From Platerodrilus igneus (taxonomy: Eukaryota; Arthropoda; Insecta; Coleoptera; Lycidae): a stretch of 64,000 nucleotides of DNA. The stretch is from the NCBI GenBank assembly GCA_036346225.1, contig JARFIW010001670.1, positions 4,402,001-4,466,000 of the forward strand, read 5' to 3'. Under the pieces are notes generated by a model. The model did no database searches. It was not told where the DNA came from and saw only the letters and a list, made by a program, of their open reading frames with translations. Of this stretch, positions 35,109 to 45,465 are shown piece by piece. Positions within the stretch are counted from its first letter, which is position 1; each line of letters begins with the position of its first letter. A program made the translations under genes and the position numbers.

Positions 35109-35755
35109 TGTTACACTTCCGGTTCTAAACTCTAAGGTATACTTTTAAAGTCCCGGCGCGCGATGTATGAGAGCCACTACGACAGTTGGTAACAATGATA
35201 AATATTTGCAAAATGTTGCGCAATAAGGCGTTACGTCATATTAATGTTTCAAATTATTATCACATACAAAAAATGTTTATTTTAATTATGAGAGAAGACA
35301 AAAGGTACTCGCGTAAACTGTAGAATTCTTCACAGCATGGCAGCTACTCTCGCGTCAGTTAGGTGTTGCGGGCGTGGGTCATCCTTTTGCCCCCGGTGGA
35401 TGTCAGATTTGATTTGTCTTCTCTTTTCTTGCGTAGAGGGACGACAGGAATACAGGTAAGAGGAACGATATCAGGTAGAGACACGACAAAGGAACCTACA
35501 TCACCTAAAAGAAAAAAGACAAGACAAAAAGGCACACAGAGAAACACTCCGTTCGACGTCTGGTTGACCAGTCTCGATGTGACGGAAATCACCACCCTTC
35601 TTTTCACACTTCGCGTCTGCGCAATCCTTTGCGCAAACGCAACTATCTCAAGGGACGGAAATGCACGCACAAGTCTTTTAAATTATTGGCGCGAATTCAC
35701 ATACAAATTTGACTAAAATTAGAAATGTTTACATGCCGATTTTCGGCATGTAACA
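35109..35755 (-). mobile_element. 3' LTR of element B
   Basis: 647 bp. On the minus strand it starts TGTTACATGCCGAAAATCGG, a perfect 9 bp stem around a 3-base loop. It is nearly identical to the right LTR except for 31 extra bp around 35615-35650 (with the inverted repeat TGCGCAA...TTGCGCA) and an inverted hairpin loop. ORFs on both strands (35359-35716) are chance products of the LTR sequence as far as I can see. Confidence 0.88.
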
Positions 35756-38185
35756 ATCGCGACAAAGCCATAAAAAAAAACTTAAAAAAAGAAAATGACT
35801 GTTAGCACGGTAACAGCTTAAAATCTAGATCCTAATTAACCTACATAAACCCTAAATTAAATTCTAGAAAATTTTTATTTTATGCGCCACCTGGTTTTTT
35901 CCAATCGATAACACGTCTTGCGGGCTACCAGGAAACGGAATGTGTAGCACCATTGTTTTTGACTATATTTAAAGTGCACACACGAGTCTTTAATGTGGCA
36001 CAGTTATAATCGACAGCACAAATTCGTCGGAGAGCATGAAACACTACTAAAACTAGAATAAATGCGACAAGTCGCCTAACATATATACTAAACTAAAACT
36101 AACATTACAGTTCTCTAAGGGCAGACGCACATGAGCGTTGCATTTAGACTGCTTCTTCTTTGGCAAGAAAATGCCCATATTTCAAAATGTTCAAAAGAGC
36201 AAGTTACTCTACACTCTAGCAAATTTTTAGATACTGGTACTCTGGTTTAATAAACAATACACATCAAAACTTGTCCATGACATGGTTGTGAATCAACAAA
36301 TTTACCAACAGTACCATCTTACTAATTTCTTACATTACTAGCCTAACAAACTACATGGCTACCATCAGGTTAGCTTTTTCACTCAATATTCGAAAAATAA
36401 GTCCTACGTCTGATCGTAAATACCAAACGTTAGGAAGATAAAAAAAAGATAAAACAAAATCTCAAGTTATTATATATATATAATAAGTAAGATAAAGATA
36501 TTAAGATAAAGTTATTATCAAAGGTAATAGGTAAGATAACGATGTTAACTCAAGTTATTAACAAAGGTAATAGGTAAGATAACGATATTAAGCTAAAGTT
36601 ATTAACAAAGATAATAGGTAAAATAACGATATTAAGATAAAACTAGATAACGATAGAGTGGCTCCTTGGAGCCGTTGGGGAAATGCTCGTACCCCCTAAA
36701 AAGAGCGACCTGTGAGGCAGGCCCGTTTACAAAAAACGGCACGAGGGACCGACAAACGCATTTGGGTGCATTTCTGCAGTCGGCGTTAAATGATATCGGT
36801 ACGATATTCGTACGATATCCACACATATTTCGACATACACTCACACGTTCACACACTCATACATACATTCACTGTGAGCGGCCATGTGCGCTGACAGCGG
36901 CACCGCATGACCTCACGAAAGATTCCCAGAGACGTGGTCCGGGTGTCTGTGAAAACCCCCCGCGCAACCATACTGTGACTAACGGAAATGAAAAGACTGT
37001 AGAAATAGGAAAAATAGAAAGAAGGAGGTAGGCATTTTGAAATGCATAAGAGGCATTTCCAGGTAGAAGAGAATAAAGGAAGGGTTTGCATTGAGCTAAA
37101 GAGACAGAAAAGGTGGATAGCAAAGCACTACTTAATTAGCCAATGTGGTCAGTAGCCCGGAGTGAGAGAAAAATCACTCTTATGTGGTAGACGGGTGTTC
37201 CGGGACAAGAACAGGTCTACTGAAAGAAAGATAAGGCAGAAACGGAGACAGCGGGATAAGAAAAAGTGGAGTTTTTGGACAAGTGTCCGAGAGAAGGTAG
37301 AGAGTTGTCCCTATAAAACACAGGTCGGTCTGAAGGACCACCTGCTATATTAATCAGACAAGTTAACGTACATCGTAAGTTAAAAAATTACTAGACTCTT
37401 AATGATAACTAGTACAATCATTTTCCTAACGAGTGCATCCACTGCGATAAGAGAATCAGACAAAAGTTGACACAACAATTTACAAGTATCGCTACAGATA
37501 CATTCACACAAAAACCCACTGTTACAAGGTAATTTTTAAAAACGGTGACGCTCTAAACACACAAAAATGCCTAATTATAAGCAGTTAAATACAGACACAC
37601 TGTCCCAATATGCTAAAAACAACCGAGAATTCGATTAGGTATCAATAAAAAGCGATAGCACCTCACCACGAAGTTCAATAAAAAACAAGGAAAAAATGTT
37701 TATATGTTATGATGACTTAGTAGAAGGAGAAACAAGTAATGATATAGGATAATGTAGGCAAGTGTAATAATTCAGAGGAAAAAACGCATGGAATAGAAAG
37801 TCTTAGTTTTTTGCGACTGCGAATATGTACTATTTCTTACAATGGCATAGTCCGCGTCTCCTATGTGAGTCCAAAGAAAAAAGCATCCACTCAAAACATC
37901 AGCTAAAACGAATCATAAAAATTCAATGAGTAATTGCAACCAAAGTTACGACAATTACCACAAAATTAAACGATGTAAGATAAATACTGAAAACAAAATA
38001 ATATATTGTAGAAAAGGTGCAAGGATTAATTAAATGAAGCGACAGAGTTATACTGGGAAATCTAGATAATAAACGGTTATCTGACTAACGATAGATTCAA
38101 GGGAAAATCAACAAGCAGCAAAAAAAGAGCCAGTTTAAGGTAAATAAGTCAAACGTGTAAAAGGTAAATACTGCATCAGAGAAGG
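35756..38185 (-). other. Non-coding 3' region of element B
   Basis: Parallels 27528-30200 of element A, with the same order of ATCGCGACAAAGCC, minisatellite, GAGTGGCTCC hairpin patch and CA-rich stretch. Short ORFs here are not conserved between the two copies, so I treat the region as non-coding. Confidence 0.65.
36455..36655. repeat. ~50 bp minisatellite in element B
   Basis: About four units of AAGTTATTAACAAAGGTAAT-AGGTAAGATAACGATATTA; shorter than the homologous array at 28180. Confidence 0.75.
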
Positions 38186-41100
38186 TGTTACGGTTGAAAT
38201 TTTCAATACAACATTTGCATTTTTAGCAGTGTATTAAATAGTTAATTCTTTCCGTATTAGATTGTACATACTTTAATATTGATAGCGCGTTATCAGGTAC
38301 GAGTTTGCAAACCAGCTTTAGTGGTATCATCTTGACATAATTTTTCATTTGAATTGTACACTTTTAATTTACGCTTTGGGTTCGTATATATGCCCGCCTT
38401 CGTTGAAGGGATTTTAACTAATTAATTTGAAAGGAAATTATTCTGAGCTGATTTTAATATAATTTTCCTTATTGCCTAATTGGGATTACGGCGATTTAAC
38501 TAAAGTTGAGTCCTCGACTGCATTCTGGTGGATCCATGCGAATAGAGTTGGTAGCGATATTCTACCTGCGCGCACTATTTGAGCTAGAACATCGTCATCC
38601 ACGCATCAGCAGTTGGTGAGTCCGTTCCATATATATTTTATTATCGCAACCGTTTGGTTGACTTTGCATGCTGGTGAATTACATTGTAATATTATTGGGT
38701 TTAGGGTTGCAGTGTCCATACAATTATAATAGGGTTGGGTTCTAATTTAGGGTGTTGAACATTGCATATTCACAATACATAATAGAGTATGTAAAACTAA
38801 GCCAACGACCCGCCTATTATTATTACAGGTAATATTGCAAATACCCTCAGTACTTAAGGGTTATCCTACTAGGATCCTAGTGCAACCCCTTATTTGCGTA
38901 GTAGTCTTTTTAAATCGACCGTATGGTCGCAAATTTATGTTGCCTTGTTGGCTGTGTTAATATTTGATTTTAAAGTAAAATTCGAATTAGTCTGTAACAT
39001 ATAAATTTTCTGTAAATTTGTTCATTGACTTTAGCGCGGTGCACCTGTTATTTTAGTTGTTATCTAACAACATTTATATAATTCATTCAGTCATTATTGC
39101 ATATTTAGTAACCAATAAACTCCCAAAGCGCACTTTAATTCAAATTACACTTAAAATCTACTACATACTACATATTCCTTACTGATAACACTTATATATA
39201 CAAACTTGTTAACGTGTTCCTACATCTTAAAGTATCTAAGATTTCAAATTGTTCCGACGATTGGCGATCGTTTAGCACTTTTCGTTTCTTAGTTGAACTG
39301 GAAGGTCGCTTCGTGTTGAAAACATTCAACATGTGCAGGAAAATCAAGTTTTCCTGGCGAAGACGTCGTAAAGACGGACAGACTGTTAAAAGTTGTCCAA
39401 GACAACTAATAATAATAATAATAATATCGTCTTTATTGATTATTAATAAGTTCTATAGCAAAAAATAAGAATGTAGTATAACAGGCGAAGTTCAGCCAAA
39501 GGCTGTTCTACCACTTAACCTGCAACTAACAATACAATAAAAATTAATTTACAAATAAGAATAGAAACATGTAAAAGAAGCCGGATGTTTATAATTCTGG
39601 TGTGAACGCCACTGCAAACAGTTTAACACTAACATTGAGTTGGTACTTTATGAGCCAACACTAATGTAGAAATGTAGTGTACAAATCCCTTGGCGAACGG
39701 TTTGTATAAATGAGTAAGCATATGAAATTAATTATTTTATGAGATTCTGAAACTTTGAAACTGAAACCATGAAACCATGAAATTTTGAATTTTAAAACTT
39801 TGAAAACTTTGAAATGTTAAAACTTCTATAACTCTGGAAATGTGGATGGTCTTGTAATGATTTTGATGTAATTTCACGTAATTTCGATGCAGTCTTGGAT
39901 CAACAAAAATATTTTATTTGGTATAATTTAATTAGATTTATGGAACTCGTTTAGAAGGCAAATGAGTAAACTACTGTGATCCACACGTGGCCGACGTCGC
40001 TATGTAACCAGCGTATTTTACTGTTATTTTACAGGTCGTTTGAAGGTTACAGGTCATTGCCGCTGTCGGCAAGAAAGTATTAGTTTCTAAAATAATGCTG
40101 ACGTTACAAAGTCTATTACGTAAATTTTGAATGTAATACTTTCCTTTTGAAACTTGTTTTACATCACGTTGCTGTAAGCAATTCATTATGACTTGTATAA
40201 ATGTTTTTGTCAATTAATTTTCAAAAGATCCTTTTGTAAAGTATAAAGTACATTGAGTACTATAACATATTTCTAATTAATAGTGTGTTCAACTTAAGAT
40301 ATCGTATCTCGTACAGGTGTAGATATACTTCGTCAGTTATCTTGTTTATGACGAATTGAAATACTAATATGTTAAGTTATAACACTTGAATGCTATGTGA
40401 TGAAAATTGGAACTTAACAATGTCAATTTTTGATTTTTGCCAAAAGTTAAATAAAGAATATTTAAACATTGTGATGTCGCGTAGCGCTACAATGACTACC
40501 TTATAAAAATATATAATGTTCGTAATTAAATATCTGATTTAAAAACCACTTTCATAAGAATTAAATTTTATTAAGTACTCTTATTTATTATGATGTTAAT
40601 TACTTTTCTTAAAAGAGAATACAGAATTATTTTTATTGGACTTCAGTTCATTTTTCAGTAATATTAAATTTTCCAAATTTTGTTCGGTGTTTACAAAGTA
40701 AACTTATCCGAAAGAGTATCACGATAGTAGAGACAATTGAACTTAATTTAAAGATTACATATTCATACTGATCCGTAATATATATAGGGTATCTATGTTG
40801 GTTGAAATTATGTTTCAGAGTCACCCCCCTCATCGTTAGATCCTTGAAGAAGACGATCAGGTGTAAGTATGATATGTGTGACAATCAAACTTTGTATTTA
40901 AAGTGGTTTATGATAATATAGGTTTCCAAATTTTCCTTTAAGCAAATTCATTTAGTCAGTTGCTTTATAAAAAATTTAGGTGGCGTCCTTTATTCTGTTT
41001 CTTTCAACACAAATATGCCCACTGACCCAATGTCATGCGACCGTGGGCAAAAAAACCCAGTTAGCTAAATGTCTTAAGAGTGTTTTTTTACTATAAGCCA

Positions 41101-41698
41101 ATTTCTATCCAAACCTTACCCTGGGCTTGATACAGTTACATAAGAATTCTCGATAGGTAATGTTAATCTACCACAATTTTATTGTGGAATAGATTGATAG
41201 AAAAAATATAGATAATAAGTCAATCGATGTATTGGTATATGTATCGTTAAAGTTGCACCATAACAAGTGGGTAAGTCCAGTTACTAATTAAATTATAGTG
41301 TATGTGTTTATTGTTATTAATTTGATTTATTCTTGTATAGTAAACGTATTGAATAGCTATGAGGTTTACATTACTGTGTGTCAACGTATGTTAGCTGGAT
41401 TGTATGCTGTGTGGGTATTGTTTGTGACCGTGAGGAATTTCCTATCTCAGTTCCGTCGGAACCCAGCTGTTAGAGTTAGGTAGCGCTCATTTTTGGCAAG
41501 AGGTTTGGTTGATGGTTTGCCCCACTCCCCGCCTCGGTACTGGGTTAGCTCAGGGTACATTGAAGCTGCTTGCTCCGACTCCCCCGATAAGCATTTACCT
41601 TGCTTATCTCATTAGCGATTTTAGTTGTAAATTAGAATTCAATTTGAAATCCCCCCTTGCTCGTTGTTATTGCATTGCGAGCGCCACGTCCCGTTATA
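38186..41698. mobile_element. Unclassified 3.5 kb insertion in element B
   Basis: Element B, read against element A, is interrupted here. The target AAGG is duplicated at 38182-38185 and 41699-41702. The insert starts TGTTACGG and ends CCGTTATA, so the ends are weakly inverse. The 4 bp duplication suggests a Gypsy-type integrase, but no repeated LTRs and no ORFs above about 85 codons were found. It contains a LINE-tail-like segment at 39400-39560. Confidence 0.65.
39400..39565 (-). mobile_element. LINE-tail-like segment
   Basis: On the minus strand GGCTGAACTTCGCCTG leads to CAATAAAGACGATATTATTA and an (ATT)n end, the form of a non-LTR retroelement 3' end. No coding part is attached. Confidence 0.35.
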
Positions 41699-41702
41699 AA
41701 GG

Positions 41703-42500
41703 AATAAGTAATTAGAGTTAACTAATTCATAGTAAGGACAAAAACATTAGGTAAATCGTTAAGGAAATGAAACGTTAAAAATTTTGGATGTACGTAGGGT
41801 TGAACGATTTTAAAAATAATTTTATGCCATTTAGTGTGGTTTAAATCAATATGTGAAGAGATAACAGTAATTAAAACTCGATTTACTGATAAAATTGTTG
41901 AAGAACAGAAAGATATCTTGTAACACATATACTTGCTAGGATGACGAGCCCTCCTTTGAGCTTCACCTAGACTAATGAAGAAAAATTCCAACATCATTCT
42001 TAAAAAAATGTTTCACAAATTGCTAGAGCGACAAACTTACAGCGAGTTTCGTCTGCTGAGCGACCGAGTTCGACGGCAAATCTCGCTTAAACCAAATGAA
42101 TCTTAAAATACTGCGTTAGAATATCGATATATCTAAAAAAATATGCTATCAAAACAAAATCATACTCGCTATACAAAAGAAATATTTTGCGATACATGTA
42201 TAGAAAAAACAGTATTCCAAATTATTAAAATATTTTTTTGATATTGCGAGATTTATCAACAACCATCGTAAATGAGCTTAAATACAAAACGTTATCAACA
42301 ACTTCAATATTGTAGTGTTTAAAGAAACAGATATAAAAAAATCAAGTTTATTACAGCGTTTTAGAAGGTAAAAGATATACTAAAAAAACTCAGTTAGTTG
42401 CGTTAGCTGTATTTGAAAGCAAAATTTTCTTTAAAAGGAATTTGTAGGTTATAGTTGATTATTTGAATTAGTAAAAGAATACTTTTAAAATCATAGTAAA
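41703..42500 (-). pseudogene. Integrase scrap and non-coding block of element B
   Basis: A minus-strand ORF (41722-41997) contains SVNRVLITVISSHIDLNHTK, resembling part of the integrase of element A. It is the only pol remnant in this element. The flanking non-coding part matches 31800-32480. Confidence 0.65.
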
Positions 42501-42536
42501 ATAAGATAATATGAGTTATATAAACGAGTTAAGGTT

Positions 42537-43116
42537 CGTGGCTGGGAGCAGTCCTTTTTAAAAAAACATTTCCAACTTCTTAACACATTTATTTGGTTTT
42601 TTACAGAAATTAATATTGAATTTTGACAATTTTGAAATATTATTCTAAGTCCGAAATTAATTAACTAATTGTACAAACGAGTTATCTAACGAACTGCAAT
42701 GTTAAAGCTGAACAATGGATTAACTGTCGTCGACTGAAGCTCCTGGGCCTTTTATAATATCCTCACTGCCTCACATGGCTGTGGGAACTTGCAGACCTAA
42801 AGTCTGCTTACACTTGACTCTATTCATAATACAATGTTGCGATCTTAATGCTATTCATAATTACTTTGTTGCGAGCTTCCTTTCTAGGTAATCTCGGTAC
42901 GTGACTGTCTGTTACCGCCTGTGACCTGACATCTGCAGTGTCACTTATCTCTGTGCTACAAAGTAGCGTTTCCGTTCCCATGAACGTTAATAAACTGAAT
43001 GAATTGTCCTTCATTTACATTGTTGCACATCACTTAGCGCATTTTCTAATATTTCTAATAATTTCCTAATTATTAGTTTTTTTACATATATATAACAATT
43101 GGGGGATTACATAATT
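42537..43116 (-). mobile_element. Solo LTR of the 17.6-like Gypsy family
   Basis: 580 bp. Begins AATTATGTAATCCCCC and ends ACCTTAACT on the minus strand. Target duplication AACG at 42533-42536 and 43117-43120. Blocks such as GGTCACAGGCGGTAAC and GGACTGCTCCCAGC parallel the LTR at 48732. It was inserted in the 5' part of element B. Confidence 0.8.
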
Positions 43117-43708
43117 AACGTCGGATTTAAAAGTTAACCCAAAAAAAAGTTAGGATAGACAAAAATTTCAGAAGTAAAATGATTATTTTAACTAAACTTA
43201 GTGTCATTTTAAGAGATTTTTTCCTTTTTTTAATCATATTGAATGGAAAATAAAGCTATTTATTTATAATTAGGGTACTTACATAAAATATTAATAATCC
43301 AGAAACCAGCTGGTGAAGTTAGGTTATAGTGGTTTGATAAACACTTTTAAAAGGTATATGTTCTAGCTTCCTGCTAAATTAAATTAGGTCATTATCTAAA
43401 AGAATTTAAAATACAAACACACTATTTTTTATAAAGTCACATGAGAATTAATTGAATTAGCAATACATTAATGAAAGGTATACACAATAACCAATATGGC
43501 TACCAATATCAAATTGACATAGCAACTGTTTCCATGTCATTTCATTTTAGATGGTTGTCATACTAACTTACAATGTTACCAACCTATATTTTCTAAGTTA
43601 TTAAAAATTAAAAATTTTTATTTTTGAGAGAAAAATCCACGGATATATTTAAAAGTAATATACTATAAGGTATAAACAAGAAGAAAACAAATTTTCAACA
43701 TGAAAAAC
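43117..43708 (-). other. 5' leader of element B
   Basis: AT-rich leader between the primer-binding site and the solo LTR, with no ORF. A gag would be expected near here in a complete element; none is seen. Confidence 0.5.
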
Positions 43709-43722
43709 GTTGAATGCGCCAC
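43709..43722 (-). promoter_or_regulatory. Primer-binding site of element B
   Basis: On the minus strand TGGCGCATTCAACG lies one base after the 5' LTR end. The TGG start is complementary to the CCA end of a tRNA. The next bases do not let me name the tRNA. Confidence 0.65.
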
Positions 43723-44338
43723 TGTTATACTTTATGATTCTAAACTCTAAGGTATACTTTTAAAGTCCCGGCGCGCGATGTATGAGACCCACTACGACAG
43801 TTGGTAATAATGATAAATATTTGCAAAATGTTGCGCAATAAGGGGTTACGTCATATTAATGTTTCAAATTATTATCACATACAAAAAATGTTTATTTTAA
43901 TTATAAGAGAAGACAAAAGGTACTCACGTAAACTGTAGAACTCTTCACAGCATGGCAGCTACTTTCGCGTCAGTTGGGCGTTGCGGGCGTGGGTCATCCT
44001 TTTGCTTCAGGTGGATGACAGATTTGATTTGTCTTCTCTCTTCTTGCGTAGAGGGACGACAGGAATACAGGTAAGAGGAACGATATCAGGTAGAGACACG
44101 ACAAAGGAACCTACATCACCTAAAAGAAAAAAGACAAGACAAAAAGGCACACAGAGAAACACTCCGTTCGACGTCTGGTTGACCAGTCTCGACGTGACGG
44201 AAATCACCACCCTTCTTTTCACACTCCCCGTCTGCACACGGAAATGCACGCACAAGTCCTTTAAATTATTGGCGCGAAGTCACTTACAAATTTGACTAAA
44301 ATTAGAAATGTTTACATGCCGAAAATCGGCATGTAACA
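43723..44338 (-). mobile_element. 5' LTR of element B
   Basis: 616 bp. Same ends as the LTR at 35109. It lacks 31 bp near the AGTCTTTTAAA end. Its terminal hairpin is ATGCCGATTTTCGGCAT on the minus strand, with the loop opposite to that of its partner LTR. Confidence 0.88.
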
Positions 44339-44689
44339 AAGGACGTTTCTATTGAATAAAAAGCGCTGATCTTTTTGATTAGGCGTTTAATAAAATAATG
44401 TATAAGATTGTTACGCTCTATTGCTTTCCCCATTTAGCGTCAACTATTATGCTAACCTCCTGCGTAATTCATTACGCCCCCAAATTTGGTCGCAGACTAT
44501 TGTCGTCAAACGGTTAAAGATTCACGTGCCAAGGAAGCCATTAAAAACTAAATTAATAAGTACAGCTAAGGCACCCTCCGCGAATGTCTTCAGGTAGATC
44601 AGGTTGCATGAGGGCCCCTTTCTTCAGATTGCGGCAGCGAAGTGCGTTGAAGCTACACTTTTAAAAAACGCCACGCATTATTAAGATAA

Positions 44690-44990
44690 TTGGAGGATTA
44701 TATTATTGCTTTGCGTAATTGTCGGAAAAAGTGACCTAGCTTTAAATCCTCTTTTTGAGTTTCACCAGATGGTTTGCCACTTGATTTCGCTATCAGCTTG
44801 TGGCGTTTTAATTATTTGGGACTTTGGGATTAGGTGATATTTAATTTTGCTGTTTAGAAGACTTCTTGCTTTCTTTACAAGTTTATAGGCCAATTCATTT
44901 CCGATAATGCCACTGTGTGCTTGTGGTCATTTAAAATGTGTAATCCATCTGGCTATATTTAGTTGATTAAGGTAAGTTCTAGTGACATAA
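44690..44990 (-). pseudogene. RNase H remnant of a non-LTR retroelement
   Basis: On the minus strand the reading IARWITHFK-stop-PQAHSGIIGNELAYKLVKKA matches the GHSGI.GNE.AD.LAK block of RNase H domains in Jockey/R1-type LINEs. Stops and frameshifts follow. RT and endonuclease are not found nearby. Confidence 0.6.
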
Positions 44991-45012
44991 CCTTATATCA
45001 ACTAAATTACCA

Positions 45013-45084
45013 GTCGCGGTGGCTAGTTGCTAGAACGTTCGACTATTAATCGGGAGGATTACACGTTCAAGTCCTATCTGTGGC
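45013..45084 (+). tRNA. tRNA-like sequence, anticodon-like ATT (pseudo-tRNA or SINE head)
   Basis: A 7 bp acceptor-like pairing, GTCGCGG with CTGTGGC, encloses 72 nt. The anticodon-like stem TTCGA/TCGGG holds loop CTATTAA, which would give anticodon ATT (Asn). The T arm pairs only partly (ACACG with CCTAT around TTCAAGT), and the D arm is irregular. A working tRNA gene is unlikely; a tRNA pseudogene or the head of a second SINE family fits better. Confidence 0.35.
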
Positions 45085-45206
45085 CTTTTTCTGTCTTGCA
45101 ATTTCTGATGTTTATTGGTTTTCAAGTTATAACGTCACAACAAGATTTTGTAAGCGTACTGTTTTAATATTTCCGTATCGTTATTGTCTATTGTCTACAA
45201 AGGACT

Positions 45207-45465
45207 TACATTTGACTTTCAAATGTTCCACCCGAAGGTACTACATCGGGCAGGAGGCGAGTTTTTTTTACCTGGATATTTTGAATTTAGCCGGATCCTT
45301 GCAATTTTTTAATGCGCGGGACCTCCATTTTACCTCTCACCCGAACGAGGGCGTGTTTTTGCGGAAAATACTCACCTAACATTTTTCAAGCGGTCCGTCT
45401 CGACAATTGATCTCGGAATTTTGGTATCAAACGTCATGCGCGTAGCTGTTTAATCCACGGTGGCG
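45207..45465 (-). mobile_element. tRNA-derived SINE, copy 5 (degraded)
   Basis: Reverse-oriented body and head of the SINE family at 3213. ACCTCCATTTTACCTCTCAC and AACATTTTTCAAGCGGTCCG are conserved. The GATCTTTAACGTGCGTG core has been deleted near 45310, and the B box has decayed. It is the most diverged of the five copies. Confidence 0.75.

Larger units (their letters stand above)
35109..44338 (-). mobile_element. Gypsy element B, complete ends, non-autonomous
   Basis: Both LTRs begin TGTTA and end GTAACA. The target duplication AAGG flanks the element at 35105-35108 and 44339-44342. A primer-binding site lies next to the right (5') LTR. Inside are only the long 3' region and a short integrase scrap; gag, protease, RT and RNase H are absent. 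Without the 3.5 kb insertion (38186-41698) and the solo LTR (42537-43116) the original element would be about 5.1 kb. Confidence 0.85.

Noticed and set aside
35359..35716. ORFs on both strands in the left LTR of element B
   Set aside because: Overlapping frames on opposite strands in an LTR, without recognisable domains; conserved in 43981-44295 only because the LTRs are paired.
36632..37123. Several 70-120 codon ORFs on both strands
   Set aside because: The homologous region of element A does not keep the same frames, so coding function is not supported.
45013..45084. Functional tRNA-Asn gene
   Set aside because: The T stem pairs in only three of five positions and the D arm is irregular; a pseudogene or SINE head is more likely.
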